DNA of 64,000 bases from Callipepla californica brunnescens (taxonomy: Eukaryota > Chordata > Aves > Galliformes > Odontophoridae). The stretch lies in the NCBI GenBank assembly GCA_023055505.1, contig JALIRH010000006.1:25207105-25271104 (forward strand). Direction: 5' to 3'. The notes beneath the pieces are model-generated. The model was not told the origin of the DNA, made no database searches, and saw only the letters and a program-made list of their open reading frames with translations. This document shows positions 44,786 through 58,403 of the stretch, piece by piece. Within the stretch, counting starts at the first letter, position 1, and each line of letters starts with the position of its first letter. The position numbers and the translations under genes are program-made.

Positions 44786-47700
44786 ATAAACCTAAAGAAT
44801 ACGGATCATCAGAGTCATTGTGCATGATTTCTCTTTTATGATAATCAAGGGCTATAGCTTATTCTGTCATGCTCACTGAGTCTGATTTCCACCACTTCTT
44901 ACTGAGATTTTATTTCCCATTTTCTTCCTGCTACAAATCTTTCAATTTTTTTTATTATTATTTTTAATCTGCATACAAGGTTCCTATTGTAGTACGGGCT
45001 GACTGTTATCAGACTCCCATTTAATTACAGCTTGAAAATCCCCAGTTTCTTTTAGCCATTCACTAACACTACGTGGAGCCACTGGCCATATCCAACACAG
45101 TGCAGAACAGCTAGTTTTTAAAGCTTTTCTGTTGCTAAGGCAGGCACCTGTTGGCAGTAGTAGCCCCAGCAAATAAGAAATGCTTTGCCCACGCAATCTG
45201 ATTAGCGTGATTCCCCATTTCCATTAACCCACACGCCCTGCTCTCCAGCCTCCTGTTCAAGCTACCTGCATCGTACTCTCTCAGTAGCCACTGGGGCTCG
45301 TGTGGGGCCGGTGGCTTCACCGTTCTGTGTGTGGAAATCAGTGGAGATGGAAAGCAAAACACCGGCTCTCCTTCTACTGGATATCTGTCCCATAGTTCAG
45401 TTGGGGAAGATATCTACGGTCACCACCAGAGGGTGCATCGCTGCCGCTGTGATCGTCATTCTCACACTAAGTCATGCTGCTATTCTGAAGCTTTGGACAA
45501 ATCCGCTACTTCCCACTTGACGTGGAGGTGCCTATACAAAGGTGTGCAGCGGAAGATAGGATTAAACACAGAAGTCAGCTGGTTAAAAAAATAAATAAAG
45601 AAATAGTGAACGATAGTATGCCTTTTGTGCTGAGCACTCAAGGCATTTTCCAGCTTTTCCTGAAATATTCTTCGTAGGAGTACCTCTTCGACCTGCTGCT
45701 AGCAGCCACTCCCAGAGGGGGTGACAGACACTGTTTCCTTCCTTCCTGCCCTTACCCCGACCTACCCTTCTGGAATGCAGTTCACCTCTGAGCCTTTTCA
45801 GATGTACCCTGTTCAGAGAGGCATGCACGTCACCACACACAGCCACTTCCCCACTCTACACAAGACCCTCAACCAGAGGAGCCACACCTGGTACCTGAAC
45901 CTCCTGTACTTCACCCACCTACATGCCCTTGTTGCAGAAGGGCCATAACAGTGACAGAGCAACAAAGATTCACTTTATCCTGAACACAGAGAGGAAATAA
46001 GACTGCAAAGTTAAGAAACCAGTGCCCCAGGAGTGCCTGCATGATGTGCTCTGCATGCCCCTGGCCCAGCATTTCCCAAAAGGACTCCGGACATCCCTCC
46101 TCCTCCAAAACCATGCCACCTCCCAGCTCTGCAGAAAGTTGATCACTTCTCACACAGTTTTCTGCCAGAAAACACTTAGTTTTCATCTCTCTCCTGACCT
46201 GCTCTGCTGTACAGAAGCACAAACTTCAGGGCTAGCACACAGAGAGAGGGACAAAACACTGTCCAGAAGATGCTAGGACTTTTCCCAGCCTTGCAGGCTA
46301 GCTTAAACCAATCGTAGGACCAACCTTTGAGGAGTATTGTGCTGTGTCTGGACTCAGAGTGAGTCCTCAAAAAGAGATTTTAAACTTTCAAATACTGTTT
46401 AGAAGTGCCCCTATCACCCACTTAACTATAGGTCTGTGAGTGCTTAGGCTGGAGGTTGCAGCTGAACTCCAAAACATGTCTGAGATTAAACGAGACCATA
46501 ATGTTCCCCCACCAAATGTCGAGGGAGTTCAGCACAACATAAATACACGCTTTAAACTGCGGCACAATAAAAATAATAATAAAGAAGAAACATAATAATA
46601 AAGAAATGCTGGTTATGCATGAAGTTAGCTGGAGATGGCCAGAGGGAGGGAGATGCCACACATTCTTGGAAGCACTGGGAGGAACTTTCAGTCCCATTGA
46701 CTTCAATGGGTTTCCAGTCAGGCTGTGTTTTTGCTGCAGAAAGGAACTGCTTAACGCAGCATCGTGGGGTGCCTTGGTTTTTGTCTCCGAGCAACTCCTG
46801 GCAAAGCCACTGGTTAGTAAGTGAAAACATACTTTTTCCAGTCACCAGGATGTCAAGCTGTACCTGGATTTGGTTTCTTTTCTTTCACTTTTTGCTGTTG
46901 CTGAGATTCTGATAGACTTGCAAGTCTGGCTCCTTAACTTGGCACTGACTTCACAAATCCAAGAGGGGCTCCCTGAGGCAGTGGGGGCTCTGACCTTGGG
47001 GCAGATCGTTTCCCCTTCAAGTGGGACAGGGCTGCTTGCAGCTTGACGCCAGTTAATGAGCGGCATTGGGTGTCAGCCCAGCAGCTGCCATGCAGGAGGT
47101 CTGTCCCCACGGGCAGCTGCTGCTCATCTGCCTGCAACTGGCAGCGGAAGTGACATCTGTTCTTGGTCCCAGCTGTGAGCAGCACGGAGGTGCCAAAGCC
47201 CCAGTGCCTCAATTCTCGATCCAGGAGCGAGGAAGGGTTTCCGATGCCAGACCACGGCCTAGCTTTCAGGAGAAGGGAGGGGGATCAACTCCTTCAACGA
47301 TGGTGGGCTGGGAGGAAAGGAAAGGGAGTGACAAAGAGAGAGAATAACAGAAGTAGAGGAAAGGATGGGAGAATGGCGTGGGAGAAGACAGGAAAATGGA
47401 CGAAATGAGAAGGAAACATGAAATTTGAAGTGACAGGGCTAGTCTGAGGCAAGAAAATAAAAGGAAGGAGGCACTGTAATGAAAAATATGCAGAGCTAGC
47501 AACAGACAATTACCCACTAGGAGCAATTGTCTGAAAAGACTGCTGAATAGGGAAGCACTTTATTCAGTGCCAATCCCAGGCACTACCAAGCCTGGAAGGC
47601 TTTTCTGCCCACAGCCCCTCATGTTTCGTGCCATTCAAGGGTGTCCCCTGCAGATTTTGCCATCTGGAGGTGTTTTGGTATATTCTCTCTTGCCTCTTTG

Positions 47701-48686
47701 CTTCTCCATCTTACATAAAATCATGTTACCATTAGTTCCAATCTTTTCTCTCATCTGTCTTTGCAACTGGGCTATCACTCAGTGTTGTGGGATTTTAACT
47801 GAGTTACAATTTCAGTTTTTGAGTGCGGGATGAAGGACAAGATCTGGTTCAGTCTAAAGAGAGAAAAACATACTTAAATTAATATATAGGTAAACAAATT
47901 AAGAAATGTCACACTCCTTCTCAAGTTGGTGCAGGCAAGCCAAAGTATATTCTATCATAAAAGTATTTTCACAGCTGGGAGCCTTTCCTCAGCACAGGCA
48001 CTGAAATTGTGTTTTTCAGGCCTCAAAATCAATTGCTCATTCCTGGAAGAAATAACCAAGAAAAATGTATATTAGACAAGTGTTTTAAAGACCTGTCAAT
48101 TAAAACCAACTTACACTGGGGAAAATGTGGTGTTAGTGATTGTTTCGTTCCCTTGGTGAAGCCAGAAACACAAGACAAACTGCGTCGTGATAAACAACTG
48201 GGCTGAGAAATGGGACAAGGAAAGCACACACCATTAAAACTTCCCAACCTAAAGATGGGCACTATGAACACAGAGATTGGAAATCATCTGGATTATTTGC
48301 ATAGGAATCTTACTGAGGTAAACAGAGAAGGGCATTAGTCATCTTGCCGGGTGCAATTACAAATTATTATAAACCAAGTGCAAAAGATCAGATTGATTGA
48401 ATGATTTGGACAGGAACGATGAAAGCAGGGTCAGGATTTTTCTTTCACAGTTCTCAGAATTCAACTCTGCGAGACTGCCTTTAAATAATACATTTATAGT
48501 TGAGCATTTAATATTAGAGCCATATATTTATGTAAGATATAGATGAAATAGATTTTTATATCTTAGTATATCATAACAGATTTTCATGATGAGAGTCCTT
48601 AAAGGTATTATTCTCTATTTTTTTTCACAAGTCTTAGTATCTCCTACTTTTTCACTGAGAATTAGTTGTGGTTTTAATCTTTGGCG
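44786..48686. other. Non-coding stretch
   Basis: Somewhat more GC-rich patches lie near 45200-46300 and 46900-47400, but no open exon with splice sites or recognisable motif was seen. Confidence 0.5.
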
Positions 48687-49077
<391 letters not shown>

Positions 49078-49629
49078 AATTTCCTCTCAATAGTACTTTT
49101 CACTAACAGAGAAAAATCTATTATTTAGCAAACCACATATCTGAAGTCATCAGTCTAATAACTTACACAGTTTGGGTGTTGGTTTTTGGATTGTTTTTTT
49201 TTTGTGGGTTGTTTTTTTTTCAGCCATACAGAACTAAGAGTAGAGCATCTATTATATGGAGCAGAGAGAATAATCAGAAATATTTTAAAATACAAGCCCA
49301 AGATATTACTAATACTCTGAAGGGCTACGTTCATCCCATAACACCGCCTTCACAACTACCTGCCATTTATTATGGCCCAGTCATCAGAGCAGCAGTCAGG
49401 CAGTTCTACTCCAGCGTTCAGACTCCTGCAGGAACACATAACAGGAGCTATCCCTGAATCCTAGAACATTCCTTAACAGGAACAAGGCAGGAGAAGAGAT
49501 GGCTGAGATGAAATGTGAATGGCACATGATGGTTACCTTGTCCCTGCCAATGGCTACAAAGACACACTTTACCTGACATCCTGGTGGTAACTTGATAAGA
49601 TGAACTAGCAGTTATCAAAATTATGAATG

Positions 49630-49764
49630 AATCACAGAATCACAGAATTGTGGAGGTTGGAGGGGAACTCTAGAGATCATCGAGTTCCAACCCCTGCCAA
49701 AGCAGCTCCCTAGCCCAGGTTGCTCAGGTAGGCATCCAGGTGGGCCTTGAAAGTCTCCAGAGAA
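49630..49764 (-). mobile_element. CR1 3' tail fragment, minus strand
   Basis: Two tail repeats ('aatcacagaatcacagaatt') are followed by 'gtggaggttggaggggaact' and 'gatcatcgagttccaacccc', the reverse complement of the CR1 3' UTR. It is 5'-truncated and diverged. Confidence 0.85.
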
Positions 49765-50750
49765 CGATAAGAAAAGGAAGAGAAGAAGAAGGAAGAGGAA
49801 GGAGAAATGAGATAATAAATGTTTTAACGTATCTGGAAGTGTGCTTTCCTTCTGAAATAAAACCTGAACAGAAAGCCATGATCAGTATACTAACTTCACA
49901 AGATAGAGAGAATAGAGCAAACAAATAATGACCCTTCTAGTTTCCAGTGACCAACAGAAGAGTTGCCATATCACTGGAAAGAGTTAAGCAGCAATAGAGA
50001 ACCAGACATTTCTTTGGAAGCTTCTGTTTGGGGGGCACCTAGAAGAAGAGATTAGGAGACACTGGTGTTGTGTACAAATGCAAATCTGATGCACAAAGGG
50101 GCTTTAAGGCTTCCAGAAGTGTTTTTTGTTCCACAGCCTATGTTAGTTACCAGGATAAACTGAAGTCTTCATATTTTGAAGTCAGCTAGATTTATGCCAC
50201 TGATTACAATAGGGTCACATTCCACTTCATTTCTTTATGTTGTTTTTTTTTTAATTCCACTGTATTCAATCCTCTTCATTCCTTCAGTCATTTTCAGAGA
50301 ACCACCAGACCATATTTTCAAGCTAGGTAACCTGGAAAACTAAAGAAAAGCAGATAGCTAGAAACCTTTCTAACAACTCATGTCACACACTGCATGAAGC
50401 AAGTTAGTTTCAATATACAAATCTAATTCACTTAACTTTGCAACTATGGAAAACATTCTTAGGGCCAGATTCTATATTCTCTTTCCTGATGAACACTTTA
50501 CTAACAGAATATTAAATGGAGTGCTTGTGGAGTAAGGTAAGCAAGGCCAGCAGAGTCTGTGCTCATATTTACTGTGTGTTATCTCTGTCCAAATGTTCAA
50601 AGCAGTATGGGTGGTGACTGATTCACTAGCTAAATTCAAAACAGCATGTGCGTACAAAAGGCTGCCAAGTTTCTCATGTATATAGCTATTTGTAAGAGGC
50701 TATGTGCAGACAAAAAACAATCAATCCGTTTCTTAATTTCATTTTATATC

Positions 50751-50756
50751 TTTATT
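50751..50756 (-). promoter_or_regulatory. Candidate poly(A) signal (AATAAA on minus strand)
   Basis: This is the first AATAAA I find on the minus strand downstream of the stop codon at 53107. It would give a 3' UTR of about 2.35 kb, long but normal for a vertebrate gene. No other evidence for cleavage here can be seen. Confidence 0.35.
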
Positions 50757-53106
50757 CCCATTGTAAGCATTAACAATCATCCAAGACAGCATTTAACTTT
50801 GGTTTGGATACACAATAGCATTACTCACAGTCTGGTTTCTTTTTTTTTTTTACTGCAGTTCTACTATTTCACGATGTGTCTTAGCAGTTCTGCTGGTAGT
50901 GTATGTGCTTCCTGCAAAATGGATTTTTCAGTGTTTGTAGATCATTTAGAATGATGGCTAAAACAAAACAAAAATAGTCTGTAATGTGATGATTAACAGT
51001 ACATTAATGAACCTCGTATCTTTCACTGGGCTTAGTATTAAATATGTTAGAGGAGCTGAAACGTACTTTTTGGTGAGCATCATATGTTCCCTTTCCACAA
51101 GAGCATAAGCAATCAGTACATCGTTTTTCTCTGCAGCAGTTCATTGCAATAACATTTTAAATTGGATTTCAATCCTTTTAAGATAATGAGTTAAGTAAAA
51201 CACCACAACGTAAAAGGTTCTGTTGAAGCAAATGACAATTTACACAAAATCCACTGCTAAGATTTCATCTCAATGCGTATGTTAAAGTGGATGGAAGACA
51301 TAAAGGGTTTTCTAAGTCCACTTGCATATCGTAACGTGGAAAAAATACATCACAGATTATAGTTCAGTCCTAAAGCAAAGAATCAAAAAATATGGTCAAA
51401 CATCTTTTATCATATCTTTGAGAGGCCTGTGAGACAAATTCCTTCATAACATTCATTAAGTGAATTCAGAAAACTTATTTTTGAAAGTTGTCCTGTTAAA
51501 TTATGGATACCAATAATAAAATCTTCATTTCCTCGTGTATTTGCCTACTCTGCATATGAACAGGCATGAAGATATATATGAATAAAACATGTGTTATTGA
51601 ATGGCCACAAACTGAGCTAATATAAATACCCACACTGTACAATGTCAGAAAAGGACAAATTACTAATCAAATTAGATGGGAGAAAAACAAAGAAGGAAGC
51701 AGATGATGCATGAGAGTTTTGTTAGATGTGCTGGGTTGATTTCCGAGTGGAAGAAAATAAATGTTTTGGATACAGAACAGTCAGCTGCAACTACTGTAAT
51801 GAGGGAAGTTCGGGATCAACATCAGCTTAGAAAAGGAATTTAAAATGGAGGTGTCTCAGCAGATATTATTAAGGCATTTTTAGTCAGTTATTTAGAGGTC
51901 TGGGGAAAAGGGGGAGGGGGAGGGGGGTGGTGTCCAAATCTGGATTATCCTATCCTCACGGTTTTGTCCATACACCAGAAGGACTGGAACCTGGAGGGAG
52001 TGCAGGGATCTCCTTCAGCCAGTACTGGCTGGTTGCTGAACAACAGTCAGAGCTTTTCTCCCTCTATCCTCTTGAATAGTTGAGCTACAGGAAAGAACTT
52101 TTCACACCCATTGCTGGATAATGGAGAAGCAAATTTCTGAGTTGAAATCAGAAGCCTTATTTGAGATGATTTTCCAAGGTTTAACTAACATGGAAAGGAA
52201 TGACCCTGAATGCCACCTAGACTGACACTCTCCACCATACTTGACCTACGTATTTCATTTTCCTCGCTAAATCAAGTTCCACATCTAGGATCCATGAGGA
52301 TTTTATAAATTCTTTAGTTTGTTTGTGCCTATATATGAGACTGTACTCAGGAAAGCACAGCAGTAATCAGAGGGAAACTTGATGGACTTAAGACAGACAG
52401 AAGTGGAGGCACCTTGGACACTTCTAGTGGGGATAATACTGTACTCAGAAAAGCTATTGGAGCTAGTTCTGTATGATGGCACACGGGTACTGGAAGTAGT
52501 TTTAGCACTAAGGAGCACTGCTGTCAGAGCACACCTTATTAAGAAAACTGGATTATAGCACTTCAGTGTTCCCACATACATCTTTTATCTTTTTGTGTGA
52601 AGTTTATCCTTCCTTCCATGGAGCACAGGGATCTGACCTAACAAATACTTTTTGCAGTGTGCATTTCCAGTGATATTAGTAAGGCTATACTGTATATTAA
52701 ATATTCATTAATACATCTAGCAACAAATGTTAAATAATTTCATATAAAGAACAAAAGGATTAGATCAGTAATGCAAAATAACATGATTGGGTTATAAGCA
52801 GTTCTACACAGAGAGTGAACATCTTCAGGACCTCTGTGAACCTTTTTAAAGGAGGAGTACCTCAGGAAAAATGCTTCAGTATCTTTCTTCTAAGCACATA
52901 ACCAGTGTCTCTCAGAATTATTTTCATTTTACACTTCCTACATAATATCAGGCTTGCATTTTAGGTATCAAAAATATGTTGTTAGAAGATCTTAATAGTA
53001 AATATCATAAATCCAGAGTTTTCATCAAAAATTAAACGATTCAAGACCTTTGGCAAATGAATGATGACAAAGAAACATTCCCAAAAGCAACGAATGATTT
53101 ATGGCC
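50757..53106 (-). other. Putative 3' UTR of minus-strand gene
   Basis: AT-rich sequence without other exons lies between the inferred stop codon and the candidate poly(A) signal. It contains a G-run cluster (51902-51930), which would be C-rich in the transcript. Confidence 0.35.
51902..51930 (+). other. G-quadruplex-type G-run cluster
   Basis: Runs of 4, 5, 5 and 6 guanines are separated by AAAA, A and A. This meets the usual four-tract pattern for an intramolecular quadruplex on the plus strand. Confidence 0.7.
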
Positions 53107-53211
53107 TTATGCTACCATAAGCTGGCCAATCAGCTCAGGGTTCCTGTCCTTTATTAGTGCCATGGTAAGAGCAGCAGCAGAATTTACTGTCTCCTGAAGT
53201 GGGAAATAGTC
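53107..53211 (-). CDS. Terminal coding exon of an unidentified spliced gene
   Basis: Minus-strand sequence upstream ends in a T-run and CCAG (acceptor, 53212-53213), followed by 34 open codons reading DYFPLQETVNSAAALTMALI and on to ...PELIGQLMVA, then TAA at 53107-53109. Only this frame stays open, and its composition is protein-like. It follows in phase 0 from the exon at 55668-55757. I do not recognise the family. The helical, amphipathic sequence suggests the C-terminus of a larger folded protein. The stretch has no ATG near its start, so it makes sense only as an exon. Confidence 0.55.
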   Translation of the reverse strand, partial: DYFPLQETVNSAAALTMALIKDRNPELIGQLMVA

Positions 53212-55667
53212 CTGGAAAAAAAATAAGAAGGGGGAAACAATATAGTAAAAACAGACAAACAAACAACAAATTAAACAACAATTTATAAGTATGCAATTAA
53301 AAAAAAATCAAAACATTTATTTGCACTTATTAGTTGGAAAAACTTTTAAAACTTCTTTATCTAAGGAAACACAACTATGTAGCAATACCAATTCTGCAAT
53401 CTCCACAATGACTTAAAAATAATTTTAGAAAGGAATATATAGTAATTGTTGGAAATAATAAAAAATATCCAGAGAAAAGGAAAGCAGAAAATTATCTCTC
53501 ACTTTCTTTGTAATTGATTTTTAAAATTCAAAGGTAGTCAACATTTTGGGCTTGAAAACATTGAAACACAATGTATGATTTAATTAAGCAGCATAATCAA
53601 AGAATCACTGAATCTCACCTCAAGTTTCCAACCTACTTGCAACTCACAGATTCAAAGCACTGGGGCTTCATTAGCTAACACTGAATTTCATATCCCATAA
53701 CCTGAATAAGTAGCCTGGTTTTGACGGGCAAGAAAGAAATTTACACACGAAATAAAAATAAAATGCCACTTTGATGATAGGCTTCAAACTGAGCACTCCA
53801 GATGTCATTTGAAAAAAGTCCTCTGTCTAATTGGCACGTTTTCTTAATTGTACTGATGACAATAATAGGTTGGCCTCTTGCAACCAATATCATTTTTCAT
53901 TTGCACACTGGGAAAACACTGATAGGTGTAGTCAGACACAGACACATTCTTGGATAGAAAAGCAGGAGAAAACAATTTGTGTGAAGCAACAGAGGAGAAG
54001 AGAGGTCTACAAAACTCTAGGGAACATCTAGAAGAGTTTCAAATAGAGAAAGTGAACCACAAAGAGAAAACAAGATCTGTTCTCTGTATCCACAGTGGAT
54101 AATACTGGAAGCATCAGGCTTAGGGTAACTTGAACTGGGATATAAATTAGAAGTCAGAAGGGGAATACAAAGGAACAGATTTTACTGGTCAGAGCAAGAA
54201 ACTCCATCATTAGGGTCTTGTAAAACAACTGGGATACATATAAAATGGGTACAGATGGAATAGTTTGATTCCAATTTTTTCCACCACTACTTCTCTAAGA
54301 TGCTGTATCAAGGAAGAAATTGTAGTTAACATTTTTGAAAAACTCTGGATTAACAGAGAAAGAGGAAATGTCCTCAACAACTTATACAAAAACATAACAT
54401 CAATCACTGCTTTATAAGGAATAAGGTTTGGAAGGACCTACTCTTTCAGCTAATACAAAGGGAAGGAGCACACTCAGAAGTTGAGGCTGAAGGAAAAACT
54501 ATTAGACAAAAGATATCTATGGAACACTATATATCACGTAAAATTATAAATTATAGTACTCTTGTTAACTTTGCACTTTATGTAAAAGCCAGTAGTAAGC
54601 ATGCCAAAGAGGTAAATGGGCAGAATGAGAAATTGCTAGTTTGTATCTGACTCTTTCATCATTCTTGGAAAAAATATTCCTATCTGACCAGATTTTTACC
54701 CTAAAAATCATCAAATTTGTACCTATGCTCCTCCAAAGATTACACTCTTCACAAATTCATGTTAAATATTCTAATATGCGATAAAATTAATTACTAGTGG
54801 TCTAAAAAATTGTCTGCTATTTACTAAGCAATGCTTCCCCTCCAGGCTATGCAATGCAGGGGAATTCAATGAAGCAAGGAGTGCAGAAGTGCACCTGTTT
54901 CTCGAGTACCTTCTGCCCTGAACTGAAGGCACAAAGAGGAATTCTGAATCCACTATTCACATTTGGTAGGGGTTTCCCCATCCTCATTTCCCACAGATAC
55001 ATGTTATTGTGTGAAGGAGAGTGGAAACCATGTGCATACACCCATTCAGACTGCAAACAACACAATCACTGTCAAGATCTCGCAGTGTATTTCTCGTTGT
55101 GCAGCAGTGCCTGCCTCTTTGGACCCCCTCATCACTTTTTGTTCAGTTTGTCTTGAGAATCAGAGCAAAACTACATGCTCTCTGTCTTACAAATGGGCTT
55201 CCAGCCATCTCTGAAGTTGGCGGGAGGTGTGTATCTTTTTTCCCATTTCACAAAAAAAAAAAAGAAAAAAAATGCACCTGGCCAGGAATGCTCTTAATGT
55301 TTCTCCCAATAAATCTTTCCACATCCTCTGCTGGTTACTGGATTCAGTACACATTCCTTTGCAGTAATAAATTATTTAAGTTTTTGAACATAAAAGGAAG
55401 CAAGAGAGAGAAATTTAGCTTTCACAAGAGAGACTGAAAGTGACACTGTAAGATTACTTTAAACTGAAAAAACAATAAGCTTTTTATAAATCTAAACCTA
55501 AAGCTAAGGCTTTAGTTCTAAATTCTGTGTTCTGAAGGAAAGACATGTAAAGAATTATGAATAGTATTTGCAACCCCGGCAGTACTGCACAGCAATAGGT
55601 ACAGAAACCGGCATCCAGAAGTTGCAATTTCTAAAAAAGGAACTGGCATAAATGAATGTATACTTAC
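53212..55667 (-). other. Putative last intron of the minus-strand gene
   Basis: It is bounded by a GTAAGT donor at 55667-55662 and a TTTTTTTTCCAG acceptor ending at 53212. The interior is AT-rich without recognised repeats. Confidence 0.5.
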
Positions 55668-55757
55668 AAGTTTTAAAACACTTCGAAGAATCTGATTATA
55701 ACTTCTCTTAGTATCAGTCAATAGCAGGAACAATGAATTGCCATACAGGATTGGTCC
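55668..55757 (-). CDS. Internal coding exon of the same unidentified gene
   Basis: The exon is 90 bp, exactly 30 codons, reading GPILYGNSLFLLLTDTKRSY and on to ...RSVLKL. It is flanked by an acceptor (ATCTTACAG, ending 55758) and a perfect GTAAGT donor (55667-55662). Joined to the terminal exon, the frame continues without interruption. The intron-exon-intron structure with strong sites, phase 0 on both ends and one open frame makes chance unlikely, but no protein family is recognised. It could also be joined to a further small exon in the intervening intron. Confidence 0.58.
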
Positions 55758-55830
55758 CTGTAAGATCCCTCATAAGTCTGTCTTTGGAAATAACAGAGCT
55801 ATATTCTTTAAGAAAATGAGTACATGCATA

Positions 55831-56551
55831 GGTCATTCTACAAGTAATGCCTCCTGTTTATTTCTATGGAAACTACAACATATACAAAGAGTTTGATACA
55901 GGAAAGTCCACGAGTCACTGTTCTTCACCACAGGCACCACAGGGAGCTCTGCATCTTCACCAGTGATGATCAAGAGCCTGCATACCACACTTGTAAAAAT
56001 CTGTACGAGTGGAGATGACGCACTGTTTCACAGCTGCTACGATGGCATCATTGCTAGGAATATGCTGCCCACTCTGATCATCTTTCACTGCGCTCACACA
56101 TCCACTCTTTGGTCTCTATAAAATTTCAGCAAGTGTGGCAAATGTCAATGGGTGCCTTTTATCCTGCATGGAAAAATTTAGTTCTACACCTTCGCCACAT
56201 ATGCACTTCCATGACAGATGCTGGTGGTGAAGTACTGGAACAGGTTGCCCAGAGATGTGGTGGATGCCCCATCCCTGGAGACTTTCAAGGAGAGGCAGGC
56301 AACTTGATCTAGCTGTGGATGGCCCTGCTCATTGCAGGGAGTTGGACTGGATGACCTTCAAAGGTCCTTTCCAACTCTAAGGATTCCAAGCTATTCTATC
56401 AGACTGACCCTCTGCTGCCACCTGTCATATGGTAATAAAACAGAGGAATATTGGCAGGATGGTTCAACCTCTACTGCCATACCACCAATATTTGCCTTTG
56501 ATATCATGGGCCAACAAAGAAAAGGAGGCACTACTTTAGGAGCAGCCCTCA
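55831..56551 (+). mobile_element. Mariner-like element interrupted by a CR1 tail
   Basis: The left end 'ggtcattctacaagtaatgc' (55831) and the right end 'gtgcctcc...'-type repeat (56525-56551, 'ggaggcactactttaggagc') are diverged copies of the family's inverted repeats. They are flanked by TA (55829-55830 and 56552-56553). No transposase frame survives. A CR1 fragment sits at 56222-56390. The element lies upstream of the 55668 exon, in a probable intron. Confidence 0.75.
56222..56390 (+). mobile_element. CR1 3' tail inserted in the mariner copy
   Basis: 'gaacaggttgcccagagatg' is followed by 'ttggactggatgacctt', 'aaaggtcctttccaactcta' and 'aggattccaagc'. This is a plus-strand CR1 3' end. The mariner sequence resumes at 'tattctatcagactg', which is continuous in the copy at 44009. 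Confidence 0.85.
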
Positions 56552-57122
56552 TATTATCCAATTTAAGATAACAAACGTAAGAGGAAATATATCCCTAACT
56601 TTTTGTAGTTACAAGGTTAAACTTTATAACATATGATGCACTGACACTCCCAGAGGGGCAAGAATTGATAAGAGGGGTTACTACCATTTATATTTCTCCT
56701 TCCCAGTAACACAGTCCCACATTGGCCTCAGAGTCAGCTGTGCAAGGGCTGGGGTGCAGTGCCAGGTCTCCCAGCCAACCTCGGCACTGAGGCATGCTGG
56801 TTGGTCAAGCAGAAGTTAAGCACGTACTGATCTGAGCTTGCTTTATTCTCACAGCCATCATGTTATCGGAAAGAGGCAGTAAAAAGCCTGAAGCAGTGGA
56901 CTCTTCCAGAAATTTCCAGATAACTGTATAAGCTCATTCCTTCTGAGAATCAAAACCTGCTCTCATACTAGGAACCACTGTGGTAGTATCTGTCATTGTC
57001 CGTGCATTATTATTTAACTTTTGATAATTTAACTCTATTCTGTACAACCATCAGAAAGCAAACAGGAAAATAAATGTTAGCAACTGAAAGAGAACACGTT
57101 GTTCAAAGTAAAGGGGAAATAC

Positions 57123-57177
57123 CTCCTGAGGTAATAGTTTAGTTGCATCTTCATTATTCTTTCCCCTCCTTTGAATC
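57123..57177 (-). CDS. Weak candidate upstream exon
   Basis: This 55-bp stretch lies between CTCTGTAG (acceptor) and GTATTT (donor). One frame (…KNNEDATKLLPQE) ends in phase 0 and would continue into GPILYG of the next exon. A second frame is also open, and the joint to the candidate at 58352 would create a TGA, so the two candidates are not mutually consistent. Confidence 0.27.
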
Positions 57178-58351
57178 CTACAGAGAATGTATTCCATTTT
57201 TAGGCCTCTACTGTGCATTTAAGCAGATATTTTCAATGATATTTCACTTTTTCCTAAGTAGTTACAGGTAATCTTGGAAGCCAGTGGTGTTTACAAAGAA
57301 TACAACAAGACTTCAGATGACAGGATTAAACAACGCAGGAAAGAAAAAGAATGCTGTGGATCTTTATTAATCTACACTGAAACAAATATGTGAATACTTC
57401 AAGTCTTCTGGATATACCCTTGAAACACCTATGTTTCTGACACTGCAGTGTTATTTCTGGCAATGGTGCTGATTACACCTGATGGGGCCTACAGGGAGGC
57501 TTCAATAAGGATGCCAGGGCAAATTTAATCTACCACACCTAACTCCATTGCGCATACAGGCCTCCAAACCTCTTTTATATTCAATGGCATAGTACTAAAT
57601 CTTTCAAAAACCTCATTATTAGTTGCAGGAAGTCAAATAATCAAGCAGAACCAGGTCTTCACATGTCTAATTGCCTGACATGTTCAGATATACTGTAACC
57701 ATGATAAAAAGCAGGATGTAAGAAAAGAAGGAGCAATACAAATCCTCATGTAGCCCACAAGAGCGCTCACATTATTGCCCACCCACTGCTCAGTTTGGCA
57801 AACTCCAAGAGGAGAACATACTTCAGCACACTACTCAGCGAGTGCATATCCATGCATGCACGGGATCAAACACGAATAGTTCTTTCACTCATCAACAAAA
57901 TCATTAAAAAAAGACCGTGACCTTTAAATAAGACTCAGGCAGCGACAGTTTTGATGACTGAAGTTCCACATGATCAACTAATGTGCTACGATCCCCCCTA
58001 AACCATTGTGATATTCACTGTCTATTCATTTCATCCATTTGACTTAAATGAGTCTCTCATAAAATAAAAAAAGGAAAACCAAAAACCCCTAACGTTTCTT
58101 GGCCATTAATAAATAGAATTTTTTTTATTGTTTGAACAGATGATTAACTACATTTATAAGCTAAAAACAAAACTTTTACCACTTTATATTTATGTACTTT
58201 GGAATAGAAAGTACTCAGAAACACTGCCAACCTTATAAACCATAAATCCACATAACAGCTCTTTGATTCTAAAATAAAATATCCACTTTGTCTGTTATTA
58301 AATAGTAAAAGTATTCCAACATAACCATATTGTATGACGGTTGTAACTCAC

Positions 58352-58403
58352 ATTCAGAATTTATTTGATGTACAGTAGGGGTTTTCTGGTCGGCAGAATA
58401 AGA
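58352..58403 (-). CDS. Weak candidate upstream exon
   Basis: This 52-bp stretch has a good acceptor (pyrimidines then TTTCCAG, ending 58404) and a GTGAGT donor (58351-58346). Only one frame is open, reading SYSADQKTPTVHQINSE plus one base. Splice sites are strong, but the phase does not fit the 57123 candidate. It may need another exon in between, or it may be non-coding. Confidence 0.27.

Noticed and set aside
57541..57600. Possible minus-strand exon reading YAIEYKRGLEA before a GTATGC donor
   Set aside because: The phase does not fit either neighbouring candidate exon, and the acceptor's pyrimidine tract is poor.
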